DNA of 64,000 bases from contig CANBTT010000095.1 of NCBI GenBank assembly GCA_947372465.1, positions 1-64,000 of the forward strand. Direction: 5' to 3'. The notes under the pieces were generated by a model. That model had not been told where the DNA came from, searched no databases, and saw only the letters and a program-made list of their open reading frames with translations. The stretch is from Burkholderiales bacterium (GTDB lineage Bacteria; Pseudomonadota; Gammaproteobacteria; Burkholderiales; Burkholderiaceae_C). The translations under genes were made by a program, and so were the position numbers. Of this stretch, positions 25,793-34,092 are shown in pieces. Positions within the stretch are counted from its first letter, which is position 1; each line of letters begins with the position of its first letter.

Positions 25793-26491
25793 TCAGCAGT
25801 CCAGTTGGCAAGCCAAGTCCTCAATGCTTGTGCAGGTCAAGTCAAACTCTGTGTGCAAGTGGGCTGGCTGAGGTGGGTTGGTGCCCCACTCAAGGGGGCG
25901 ATGAATGAACGCGGTTTGTAGGCCGCAGGACCTGGCCGCGTGCAGATCACTGGCATGGGCTGCCACCATCATCACCTCTGAGGGCTTGAGCTCAAAAAGC
26001 TCGAGCACACCCAAGTAGGTCCTTGGGTCTGGTTTGTAAGCCTTAAAGATTTCTGCGCTCAAAATGCAATCCCAAGGCAAGCCAGCCGCTTTGGCCATGT
26101 TGGTGAGCAAGCTCATGTTGCCATTGGACAAGGGCGCGATCAAAAAATTTGCTTTCAATCTTTGCAAACCTTGGACCGAGTCGGGCCACGGTGTGAGTCG
26201 GTGCCATACAAAATTCAACTGCCGGCGCTGATCTTCATTGAGGTGAGACAGGCCGAACTCATCCAGGATGTGGTTCAAAATTAGACGGTTCAAATCATCT
26301 ATTTTGGTCCAAGGCAGCTCCTTTGACATGACTTTTTGCATCATGGGATGGTATTGCTCTCGCCATGCTTTGGCAAATGCATCGGCATTCAAATCGGGAA
26401 ACAGACTCTGGAGCTCTTTGACGATGCTGCCATGCCAATCGACAACGGTTCCAAAGGTATCAAAAACCAAAATACGCGCTTGTGTGCTCAT
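25793..26491 (-). CDS. Haloacid dehalogenase-like hydrolase (type II)
   Basis: A 232-residue HAD-superfamily enzyme. The nucleophile is D11 in V-F-D-T-F-G-T-V; later motifs are L-S-N-G-N (motif 2) and K-P-D-P-R-T-Y (motif 3), with A-A-H-A-S-D-L-H-A-A near the C-terminus as motif 4. This set matches (S)-2-haloacid dehalogenases, which hydrolyse 2-haloacids to hydroxyacids. The canonical opening D-A-Y-G-T is D-T-F-G-T here. Many family members in chromosomes have unproven substrates, so the exact reaction is open. The chosen start avoids a 16-residue extension that reads as untranslated leader. Confidence 0.88.
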   Translation of the reverse strand: MSTQARILVFDTFGTVVDWHGSIVKELQSLFPDLNADAFAKAWREQYHPMMQKVMSKELPWTKIDDLNRLILNHILDEFGLSHLNEDQRRQLNFVWHRLTPWPDSVQGLQRLKANFLIAPLSNGNMSLLTNMAKAAGLPWDCILSAEIFKAYKPDPRTYLGVLELFELKPSEVMMVAAHASDLHAARSCGLQTAFIHRPLEWGTNPPQPAHLHTEFDLTCTSIEDLACQLDC

Positions 26492-26626
26492 AAAGTTGTG
26501 TGAGTCAAAGTGAATAAAAATTTCTGCGCCACAATGCATTCACTGGGCCTGTGTCCTTGAAGACCAGCGTAGCAAGCACAGCCACTGTACATTGAAATTG
26601 AAGTCGCTTGCGTGCAAGTGCACCCC

Positions 26627-27661
26627 TCAAAGAAAGGTGCTTGTCACAGGTGCGGACAGGCCTGAAGGCAAAACAATGCCTTCATGCTCAACAATTTTTT
26701 GCAAAGCGTCTTCCAGCATGGACCGAGACGTCTCAGCGACCTCCTTCAAGTGTTGATGCAGGGCTTGATCTTTTGAGTCAATGGTCAAGCACTCTTGGCA
26801 AAACTGAGCAAATGCATTGATTTGTGCAATCAATTCGGCCAAATGTTTGGGGCATTCGCATTTGATGGAGGAGCTCAGGGTCAACAAGAAGGCCAACGCT
26901 TGGGGGTCAAAGCGTTGCACTGGCGCGAGTTTGGCCTTGGACTTTGGACGCCCCTCGGCGCTGACCGGTCTGCAACAGGCTTTGATCCAAGAGGCAAGAT
27001 CTTCATTGTTCAGGGGTTCGCGTTTGACTTGGATGCCGATTTTCGAAACATCCTCTAGGCAAGAGGGGTGGGCATAGTTGTAAATCACGCCAATTGGAAC
27101 GGCTTGAAGCTTCTTTTGCAAAGTTCTAATTTGTTCAACACCGTGCGCCTGAAGGGTGTTGAGCTTCACAAGCACCAAAGCGCATGAGCTGTCACTCAAG
27201 CGGTCGTTGGGGTCATCAAGTGCTTCTTGTAAATCGAAAAATACAGCCCCTACGTCAAGGCCCTCAGCGCGAAAGTCACGGGTGAACTTAACGGCCTCTA
27301 GTCTTGCGGCCAAAGCCAAACCCACAATGCCCAAACGAATGCGCTCTTGTGAGTCTTGAGTTTTGGCAGGTGTTTGAAGATTGAATGTTGTGCTGTTTGA
27401 GAGTTCATTCAACGCCTCTAGACTCAATTTGGACAAGGCGCCTATGGAGTGCCCTGAATGGGTCAAGCCCTTGAGGATTTTCAGTTTGGCCACTTCCAAG
27501 TCACTGTACAAGCGTTGCCCACCTTCGTTTTTGAATGGATCAACCACCGCATACCGGCTTTGCCAAATTCTCAAGGTGGCAACTGCAATGCCGGTCAATT
27601 GGCTGACCGCACCAATCCTGTATTTGGGCCCCATGTCTAAGGCATTCATTGCGTCAAGCAT
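26627..27661 (-). CDS. MerR-family regulator with C-terminal B12-binding-like fold
   Basis: A 344-residue regulator. The N-terminal MerR helix-turn-helix (about 13-80) reads Y-R-I-G-A-V-S-Q-L-T-G-I-A-V-A-T-L-R-I-W-Q-S-R-Y in outline, the W-x-x-R-Y being typical of CarH/LitR-like members. Residues about 125-245 look like a cobalamin-binding Rossmann domain, but the D-x-H-x-x-G motif is absent, so B12-based light sensing as in CarH is not supported. GGAAG lies six bases before the ATG. It is divergent from the Rrf2 regulator, and shares with it a 164-base promoter region. Confidence 0.85.
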   Translation of the reverse strand: MLDAMNALDMGPKYRIGAVSQLTGIAVATLRIWQSRYAVVDPFKNEGGQRLYSDLEVAKLKILKGLTHSGHSIGALSKLSLEALNELSNSTTFNLQTPAKTQDSQERIRLGIVGLALAARLEAVKFTRDFRAEGLDVGAVFFDLQEALDDPNDRLSDSSCALVLVKLNTLQAHGVEQIRTLQKKLQAVPIGVIYNYAHPSCLEDVSKIGIQVKREPLNNEDLASWIKACCRPVSAEGRPKSKAKLAPVQRFDPQALAFLLTLSSSIKCECPKHLAELIAQINAFAQFCQECLTIDSKDQALHQHLKEVAETSRSMLEDALQKIVEHEGIVLPSGLSAPVTSTFL

Positions 27662-27770
27662 TCGAAGCTTCCAAAAAATGGGTAAAACAAGTTTTTGTTT
27701 AAGTTTTGTACAAGTATTTTTGTTAATTATACGACATTAAACCCAAAATACCTCAAAATACTTCGACAAA

Positions 27771-27785
27771 TTATTTGATAAATAA
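27771..27785. promoter_or_regulatory. Inverted repeat between merR-like and rrf2-like genes
   Basis: TTATTT-GAT-AAATAA lies 41 bases before the Rrf2 gene; a direct repeat, AAAATACCTC AAAATACTTC, lies about 25 bases further upstream (27746-27765). Either could be an operator for one of the two divergent regulators. Confidence 0.35.
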
Positions 27786-27825
27786 GCAATAATATACATA
27801 TAAACCTTACTCCAGAGAGCCACAA

Positions 27826-28353
27826 ATGTTGTCTAAGAAATCCATCAATGCAATCAATGCAGCGATATGGCTTGGTTTTTTGCAATCCAACGGGCCGGTC
27901 AGTCTGCACAAAATCAGCGAAAGCTTGAGCCTGTCCATTTCTTGTTTGGAGCAAATTTTTGCCCACCTAAAAGCCGCCAACTTGATTCAATCCTTCAAGG
28001 GGCCTGGTGGGGGCTATTTTCTGGCCAAGGGTCTTCAAGAGATCACGCTTTGGCAAATCGCCCTTGCCTTTGAGCGCGCTGGCTCAGTTGCGCCCACTCA
28101 AACCGAGCACTCGCCCGCCAACGCGTTTGCCATTTGCCAAGAGACGCTCTTTTCTGATTTTCAACGCGTCAGTGAAGCGTTTCTGACAAAAATGACCCTG
28201 CAAGATGCCATTGATCTGTGCATGTCAAGTCATGTGAACAACTTCATCACCAACGATGAACGCCACAACCGATTCAAACTCAAGCCTCTCGTTGCACCAA
28301 AATTGCCAAATGGGCCCAATTCCATTTTTAACTGGGCTGCAATGGCCTTTTAA
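27826..28353 (+). CDS. Rrf2-family transcriptional regulator
   Basis: A 175-residue protein with an Rrf2/IscR-type winged helix at the N-terminus (1-80): L-S-L-S-I-S-C-L-E-Q-I-F-A-H-L in the recognition region and K-G-P-G-G-G-Y in the wing, both family hallmarks. Its three cysteines (C40, C104, C132) do not follow the closely spaced triad of IscR, so an IscR-like Fe-S cluster is unlikely. Members without the triad often act as repressors of sulfur or redox genes; the tail-to-tail neighbour is a cysteine dioxygenase/rhodanese fusion. The two stop codons overlap at 28351-28352, leaving no room for a terminator between them. Confidence 0.9.
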   Translation: MLSKKSINAINAAIWLGFLQSNGPVSLHKISESLSLSISCLEQIFAHLKAANLIQSFKGPGGGYFLAKGLQEITLWQIALAFERAGSVAPTQTEHSPANAFAICQETLFSDFQRVSEAFLTKMTLQDAIDLCMSSHVNNFITNDERHNRFKLKPLVAPKLPNGPNSIFNWAAMAF

Positions 28354-30977
28354 ACGACTTTGAAGCCATGGGTTGCGTCCCTGGCCAATTGTTCAACCAA
28401 GCCAAACTCCCAGTCAAGGTAAGCTTGCATTGCGGCTTGGCTGTTGTTGGTGCCCTCATATGGACGCTTGTAGCGATCAATTCTGGGACTGGCCAAATAA
28501 GATTCCCCTTGCTGAGTTGAGAACCCGGCTTGGAGCCACGCTTGGGTGCCACCTTCAAGCACCAAGACCTCGATGTTGCTCTTCACGCAAGCCTTCAAAG
28601 CCTGCGATGCGTACTGAGCAGCAAGGCCGTCCTTGGACGTGATCACATAACGGTTGGCTTTGTGGACCCGTTGAAAATCCTCTTTCATTTGAGAGCGCAA
28701 AATCCACCATGCGCCCGGTATGTGTGCCTTCACATAGTCTTGACTCGCTCCCACATCGATCACCAAAGTCAAGTTTGATCGATTGCTCAACCACTCTTTG
28801 AGCACTTGGGGCGTGACCTCTTGAGTTTTTTCAGCAAAGATGGGCAATTCAATTTCAATGCTTTTACTCAGCAAATCCGTAGTGCGAATGTCTTTGATGA
28901 CATAAGCTTCCCAACCCATTTGAGCAAGCCAAGAGGCGGTCATGTGTGCTCGAACGCCATCGGTATCGTAGAGCACCAATCGAGCACCTCGAACAGGTGC
29001 GAAGTGATCGGTCTCTTGAACCAATTGACCGCCAGGCGAATGAATGGCTTTGGGCAAGTGCCCAAGCGCATATTCTTCTGGTGTTCGCACATCAAACAAA
29101 TAGGTGGTCTTGGTGTGCTCTTGCTGCATGGCTGTCAGCTCATCGCGATCAATTCTTTTGACACCAGAACGAATCGCCACAGACAAAGCCGAGAGCGTGG
29201 CCTTGGACAAGTCCTCCTCACCCACGGCCTTGAACTGCTCGGTGCTTCCAGCAGCCAAAGCATGTCCAGCCAAGACCCAACCAATCGTGCCATTTTCTAG
29301 CGCGCAAACAGGGTTGGGCAAGCCCGCATTGACCAAAGACTGCGTTCCAATGATGCTCCTTGTGCGACCCGCACAATTGACCACGATGCGCGTTGTTGCA
29401 TTTGGCGCCAAGGCCCTCGCACGCAAAACCAACTCTCCCCCCGGCACACTCACCCCCCGAGGAATGGACATCGTCTGGTACTCATCAAATCGTCTTGCAT
29501 CAAGAATGACCACATCTGCATTTTGATCGATCCACGCCTTTAACTGCTGAGCACTGACTTTGGGCGTTTGTTTCTTTTCTTGGACCAGTTCACCAAACGA
29601 TTTGCTGGGAACATTGACATCTTGAAAGATCTCGCCTCCAGATTGCACCCAACCCTTGAGCCCGCCCCTTAACTCACGAACAAACTCGTAGCCCATGGAT
29701 TTAAAAGTTTGCACAGCCCTCTCAGCCAATCCCTCTTGGTTGTCATACACAACGATGGGCGTGCTGCGCCTGGGTATTCTTCGGTAGGCATCCAGCTCAA
29801 TGGAGGTGAGTGGGAAATTGGATGCGAAAAGGGGATGCGCTTTTGCAAAAGGATCCTCTTCTCGCACATCGACCAAGGCCAACTCTTGTCGACTGATCAA
29901 CCTTGCACGCACCCACTCGCTTGAGATAAACCGCTGGTCATTCGCATCGAGCTTGTCCGCTTGTTGGACATGGGCGTTGATTTGAGCACTTGTCAGGGCT
30001 GAGGGGTCACGAAAGCCTTGAACAGGGTTGCCAAGGCCAACTGCGGCTTGCACAGGTATGGGCCTGGCGTCTTGTGGCAAATCGGCTGGAGCGGTCCCTG
30101 GTGCACGCTGAGGCAAGGACACGTGGGCTTTGGGGTGCAAAGAGGCCAAGTTGGGCGAAGCCAGGCCGGGGGACACTGCAGGCGCAGGCGCAGGCGCAGG
30201 CGATGGTGCTGGGCTGGGCTTGAATTGACTTTGAGCGTTTTTGATGGGCGCGAGTTGAGTGATTTGCTCTGCGGCAGATTTTGACATCCAAGATTTAATC
30301 ACCGGCATTTGTGGCAAGGTCTGCGCTTGCTGCTCAATGAACTGGGCGTGACTCGCCAACGCCTGAGGGGGATTGCTTTGCGGACTGCCTCTTGCCATGC
30401 GCTCACGAAACCCCATCGCAACGGGGCTGTAGCCAGAGACAAAAGCTTTCCTGCCGCCTTCTGGTGTGTACACGCTCCTTTGGGTGCTACCAATGTTGCC
30501 CCCATAAACATGAATGCTGATGGAGACCTCTTGTTGGGATGCATTCCATACGCGATGAACATCGCCAAGCTTGGGATTGATCACCTCGACGTCGCCGGGC
30601 AACAAATCCAGCTGAAGACCCGCAGGCGCCCATCGACCATCGGACATTTTGGAATAGGGTTGACACATTTCTGAGCCACGAAGCATGCCCACCAAGCCCC
30701 AAATGGTGTGATCATGAATGGGCGTGGACTGTCCAGGCCCCCAGACAAAGCTCACAACACTGAAGCGCTCAGCTGGATCTAAATGCAACAGGTATTGCTG
30801 ATAGTGTTGGGCATCGGGTTGGCTAAACACAGGGTCAAGCCAATCGTCAACGCGAACCAAATCACTGAGCAACTCTTTTCCTTGAGCCAGCAAAAGCGAC
30901 TCACGCGGCTGAGCGCTGAGCATCTGTGAGAACAATGTGATAAATCTTGAAAATCGATCAGTTCTAAGCTGAGTCAT
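28350..30977 (-). CDS. Cysteine dioxygenase fused to four rhodanese domains
   Basis: An 875-residue multidomain protein. Residues 1-185 are a type I cysteine dioxygenase/thiol dioxygenase cupin, with iron ligands H88 and H90 (P-I-H-D-H-T-I-W) and H141 (G-D-V-H-R-V). A Pro/Ala-rich linker (about 190-325) follows. Then come four rhodanese-homology domains, about 353-447, 474-570, 608-700 and 722-817. Only the second has the catalytic Cys (C535 in N-C-A-G-R-T-R); the others have D-N, D-T and S-K at that loop. The cytoplasmic protein could couple thiol oxidation to sulfane-sulfur handling. ATG start chosen over a TTG seven codons earlier; no strong ribosome binding site. Confidence 0.92.
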   Translation of the reverse strand: MTQLRTDRFSRFITLFSQMLSAQPRESLLLAQGKELLSDLVRVDDWLDPVFSQPDAQHYQQYLLHLDPAERFSVVSFVWGPGQSTPIHDHTIWGLVGMLRGSEMCQPYSKMSDGRWAPAGLQLDLLPGDVEVINPKLGDVHRVWNASQQEVSISIHVYGGNIGSTQRSVYTPEGGRKAFVSGYSPVAMGFRERMARGSPQSNPPQALASHAQFIEQQAQTLPQMPVIKSWMSKSAAEQITQLAPIKNAQSQFKPSPAPSPAPAPAPAVSPGLASPNLASLHPKAHVSLPQRAPGTAPADLPQDARPIPVQAAVGLGNPVQGFRDPSALTSAQINAHVQQADKLDANDQRFISSEWVRARLISRQELALVDVREEDPFAKAHPLFASNFPLTSIELDAYRRIPRRSTPIVVYDNQEGLAERAVQTFKSMGYEFVRELRGGLKGWVQSGGEIFQDVNVPSKSFGELVQEKKQTPKVSAQQLKAWIDQNADVVILDARRFDEYQTMSIPRGVSVPGGELVLRARALAPNATTRIVVNCAGRTRSIIGTQSLVNAGLPNPVCALENGTIGWVLAGHALAAGSTEQFKAVGEEDLSKATLSALSVAIRSGVKRIDRDELTAMQQEHTKTTYLFDVRTPEEYALGHLPKAIHSPGGQLVQETDHFAPVRGARLVLYDTDGVRAHMTASWLAQMGWEAYVIKDIRTTDLLSKSIEIELPIFAEKTQEVTPQVLKEWLSNRSNLTLVIDVGASQDYVKAHIPGAWWILRSQMKEDFQRVHKANRYVITSKDGLAAQYASQALKACVKSNIEVLVLEGGTQAWLQAGFSTQQGESYLASPRIDRYKRPYEGTNNSQAAMQAYLDWEFGLVEQLARDATHGFKVV
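30178..30201. repeat. Hexanucleotide repeat in the linker of the dioxygenase/rhodanese gene
   Basis: Four exact copies of GCAGGC encode part of the Pro-Ala linker on the minus strand. Since the unit is six bases, copy changes would alter linker length without shifting the frame. Confidence 0.85.
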
Positions 30978-31478
30978 GTTTTTTGCTATTAAAACCAAAA
31001 TGAATGGATGCGCTCAAAGCCAAGCCTAAAACACAGAGGGCGCAAGCCAATGTAAGGATTGTGACTTAAAAAGGCTTGAATTTAGAACGACTCCTAAGCA
31101 AAAACCGACTTAAATTGAGGTCATCGATGCGGGAGAACTCGCCAGCTGTGGAGCAACAATTCTTGGGGATGACGGTGTCAAAGCCCTTTCACGGACCAGC
31201 CCATGGGAAATTCGCTCAAAAGAGCACTCTGGCGCCAAGGTCGGGCTTGGCTAGGGTTTGCGCAGATCAAGGCAAGGGCATGCAATCGCTGACTTCAAAG
31301 AGGATTTTGCACTCGCAGAGCAAACTCAAGTAATGTGGGGGGGGGGTGGATCACGAAGCGCTCAAAGAGGCTGCCAGCGCATTGAGCGGACTTGATCAGG
31401 CTTGATCGGATGATTGCAAGCCAAGGGCTTCACAAAACGAAACGGGGACAAACTGGCGAACCAACTCTCCAACAAACC
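30978..31478. other. Gene-poor stretch with a G10 tract and possible gene remnant
   Basis: No intact, credible gene is visible in this 501-base stretch. A run of ten G residues lies at 31337-31346. On the minus strand one frame between about 31260 and 31070 reads almost continuously but is cut by two stops, which could be a decayed gene; I could not name a family. A plus-strand frame of 85 codons (31076-31333) has no ribosome binding site and looks like chance. Confidence 0.45.
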
Positions 31479-31670
31479 TCAGGCTTTGATGGCTCTGAAA
31501 CCGGAATAAATTCTCGCCACAGGTCGGCTCTTTTGCTCCGCCTCTTGAGCCATTTCAGCCCGGATTCGGTCAAAGGTCTCTTTGATATTGGTCTTTTCTG
31601 AGCTCACGTAATGACAGCCTCTTTCCATCACGGCGCGGGTGGATTGGGCTAAAAATGATGGCTTTTTCAT
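31479..31670 (-). CDS. Small protein of unknown function (63 residues)
   Basis: A short basic protein beginning M-K-K-P-S-F-L-A-Q-S, with a central helical, charged part (K-E-T-F-D-R-I-R-A-E-M-A-Q-E-A-E) and no membrane segment. The start is decided by AGAGG nine bases upstream of the ATG, the best ribosome binding site in the area; a longer frame upstream lacks one. I do not recognise the family. It stands alone between two gene-free stretches. Confidence 0.6.
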   Translation of the reverse strand: MKKPSFLAQSTRAVMERGCHYVSSEKTNIKETFDRIRAEMAQEAEQKSRPVARIYSGFRAIKA

Positions 31671-32016
31671 GCTAATACCTCTTAGGATGTCTAAATAACG
31701 CACCAATTGCCCATGCGGTTTACATAAAAGAATTAAATTTAAAAAAAATCATTGAATTGCCCAAATATTAAAACTTTAGAGTTCATAAAATCATGTTTTA
31801 ATACAAAAATCAAGCCCATTTACACCTGAGACTTTTACAAGGGTGACCTCATCGGCCTTAGAGGTTGACCATGGGCAGCGGTATGGCCAACTTGTGAGGT
31901 GCGTTCAATGTGCAATCGGTCAGCTCTTTAAATCATGCACACAGTTTAGAGCCTGAAATTTTGCCGTCATCTGAGTCCTTTGATGTCGCCAAGCACCAGA
32001 TGGGCACATCAGTGCT
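31671..32016. other. A/T-rich gene-free stretch
   Basis: About 346 bases between the small protein gene and the end of the zinc-ribbon operon. The part next to the small gene is A/T-rich and may hold its promoter. I saw no convincing coding sequence, RNA gene or terminator. Confidence 0.5.
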
Positions 32017-32715
32017 TTAGTCACCAGTTGGTGCACGCATGGCGTCTTCTGGCTCAGACACCTGGAAACTCATGTTTTCAGCCAAAATTTTTAATCCAAA
32101 CTGGTAAAAAGTCATCAGCCACAACTCTCTTTTGTAGACATTGAATTGATGCACGGCACCAGATTTGGTATGGATCGATATCTTGGAAGATGATCGACCA
32201 ACGGGCAAGCGGTCGTGTGAAGCGATGAAATCGATGCTGGACTTTTCTATAAAGAGGAAATAGGTGTCCCCTTTGATCGAGTAAGACTTGTAGAAAAACC
32301 CATCGTCTAAAAAATACATCAAGCCAGAGGCAAAGAAAAAACACCCCCGCTTGTAGGAGGGTCCATAGGCGATGATGTTTTTGGACAAAATCTCCGTTGG
32401 AATGGGCTGGCGGATGATGCTGTCGTAACGGTAGGGAACCAAAAAAGAGATGAACAGCCCCACCCCTGCTGTCCAGTACGTGACGTTGATATCAGGGATG
32501 AACCAATAGGTGGCGAAACTGGCCAACAGCGTCAAAAACCAATACCAGACACGTCGATAAAACACATTCAAACTGATCAGCTGACTGTCATGTTTGAGGG
32601 TATTGATGTAGACCGGTGCGATGATGGAGTCGGACAAACTCACGCCACAGTTTTCACAGAACAAATGCTCTGCCGGGTTTTCAAATCCGCAAGAAAAACA
32701 GGGCTTGTGTGACAT
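32017..32715 (-). CDS. Zinc-ribbon membrane protein of unknown function
   Basis: A 232-residue protein, last of a three-gene operon. It opens with a zinc ribbon (C6, C9, C20, C23: C-F-S-C and C-E-N-C), followed by two membrane helices (about 57-74 and 80-98) and a C-terminal cytoplasmic domain of about 125 residues rich in beta-strands, with I-S-I-H-T-K-S-G-A in its middle. The layout resembles zinc-ribbon/PH-like membrane proteins but I cannot name a family. The start is 16 bases past the upstream stop; a longer frame overlapping that gene is rejected because the ribbon should be N-terminal. Confidence 0.8.
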   Translation of the reverse strand: MSHKPCFSCGFENPAEHLFCENCGVSLSDSIIAPVYINTLKHDSQLISLNVFYRRVWYWFLTLLASFATYWFIPDINVTYWTAGVGLFISFLVPYRYDSIIRQPIPTEILSKNIIAYGPSYKRGCFFFASGLMYFLDDGFFYKSYSIKGDTYFLFIEKSSIDFIASHDRLPVGRSSSKISIHTKSGAVHQFNVYKRELWLMTFYQFGLKILAENMSFQVSEPEDAMRAPTGD

Positions 32716-32731
32716 GATGGACTTCGCTTTT

Positions 32732-34078
32732 TTACTCGTGTTTGTGCGACTTTGAAATCGCCGATTTCGGCGACTTTTCAGGCGCCGTGTCTGAAGAATG
32801 GGCCACAAAGTTATAAATGGCCAAGCTTGCCAAAACCACGGCACAACCGCTTAGTAAGCCGGTCAAGAACGTGATCCATCCATCTGAGCCTTCGGGGTTA
32901 AATTCGCTAGGCGAGGCCACAGACTTGAACATCTCTTTGGTGAGGTGCTTGTCTTTTTTTATTTCCAAAAATGACTTCTCCATATCCATCTTCAAGGATT
33001 TCATGCGTTCATCGATCATCTCATTGAGATCGCTTGCGATCTCAATGCCCAAGGTCTTTTGACTGCTCACGATCAAATTGGAGAGTTTCTCATGACTGTT
33101 CAGCGCCAAGGATTTCATTTGTTTGGAGATCACGTCAACGCTTGCGCTTGCAGCACCAGCGTTGGATGCGAAGCCAGCCGTTGAGACCAAGTCCTCCAAA
33201 GCGCTCAAACGCTCCAAGAGTTCGTGGTCGGCCTCTTTGGATTGCTGCTTTAACTCAGTCAATAAATCCAAGAGCTTGGCCTCGAGATTGATATTTTCCT
33301 GAACCGCCTTGGTCTCAAAACCCTGGAAGGCCTGAGCGAGTGCCAACTCCAAGTCAGCATTCTTGGTGGCCAATTGATTTTCTAACAGCGCAAAAGTGCT
33401 GTCATTTTGATGATGAACATTTTGCAAAATAGATTCAAAATTGTTCATCAATTGTTGATTGTGCGAAATCAGCAAAGCATTGATTTTTTCGAAAAGAAAG
33501 TGGGTTTTCTCATCCACATCGTCCAGCAAGTGGCCTAAACTTTGAGTCGGATCGCTCAAAATTCCTGCATCTCTGTCATCAATCCTTTGTACGATCGCTT
33601 TGTACTTGTCGTTGATCTCATTGATGATCAACTCGTAATTGATCGTGGCTTGGAAATTCTTGACGCTTTCCAATTGAAACGTAATGGCTTTCAGTTGCTC
33701 TGTATGCGCGTCCAAATACTTCTTGATCGCTGCTTGATTTGAGTAATTGTTGTGAAATTGAGAGTTGATCAATGCCTTCAAGTCACCCGCCACATGGCTT
33801 GCCTCAGCAAGCTCAAACTCTTGCGGTGCAGAAACTGGTGCAGGGAGCGAAACGTCTGGATCGACTTGTGCACTGCTCTTCGCTTGAACAAGCTCTGAAG
33901 GGTGAATGGTTGGATCAACCGAGGGTGGGGACGGCTCTTTGCTGGCTGCTTCAACTTGCATACCCATGGCGATCTCTGTAGAGGCACTTTCGGCGACCAG
34001 CGCCTTAAAAGCAAATCCACACTTGCCACAAAATTTGGCTTGCGGGGAGTTGGGTTTTCCACATTTATCGCAGTTCAT
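32732..34078 (-). CDS. Zinc-ribbon, coiled-coil, tail-anchored protein of unknown function
   Basis: A 448-residue protein with an N-terminal zinc ribbon (C3, C6, C17, C20), a disordered Pro/Ser/Val-rich linker (to about 100), a long helical region (about 105-395) rich in heptad-like Leu/Ile and charged residues that should form a coiled coil, and one membrane helix near the C-terminus (about 403-425). The tail is basic. Such a plan suggests a membrane-tethered scaffold facing the cytoplasm. GGAGG stands six to seven bases before the ATG, the strongest ribosome binding site of the operon. Its ribbon resembles that of the next protein, so the two may interact or share a ligand. Confidence 0.8.
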   Translation of the reverse strand: MNCDKCGKPNSPQAKFCGKCGFAFKALVAESASTEIAMGMQVEAASKEPSPPSVDPTIHPSELVQAKSSAQVDPDVSLPAPVSAPQEFELAEASHVAGDLKALINSQFHNNYSNQAAIKKYLDAHTEQLKAITFQLESVKNFQATINYELIINEINDKYKAIVQRIDDRDAGILSDPTQSLGHLLDDVDEKTHFLFEKINALLISHNQQLMNNFESILQNVHHQNDSTFALLENQLATKNADLELALAQAFQGFETKAVQENINLEAKLLDLLTELKQQSKEADHELLERLSALEDLVSTAGFASNAGAASASVDVISKQMKSLALNSHEKLSNLIVSSQKTLGIEIASDLNEMIDERMKSLKMDMEKSFLEIKKDKHLTKEMFKSVASPSEFNPEGSDGWITFLTGLLSGCAVVLASLAIYNFVAHSSDTAPEKSPKSAISKSHKHE

Positions 34079-34092
34079 GCTCGCACCTCCAT

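Noticed and set aside
31076-31333. 85-codon plus-strand frame in the gene-poor stretch
   Set aside because: There is no ribosome binding site, the composition is unlike neighbouring proteins and no family is recognisable.
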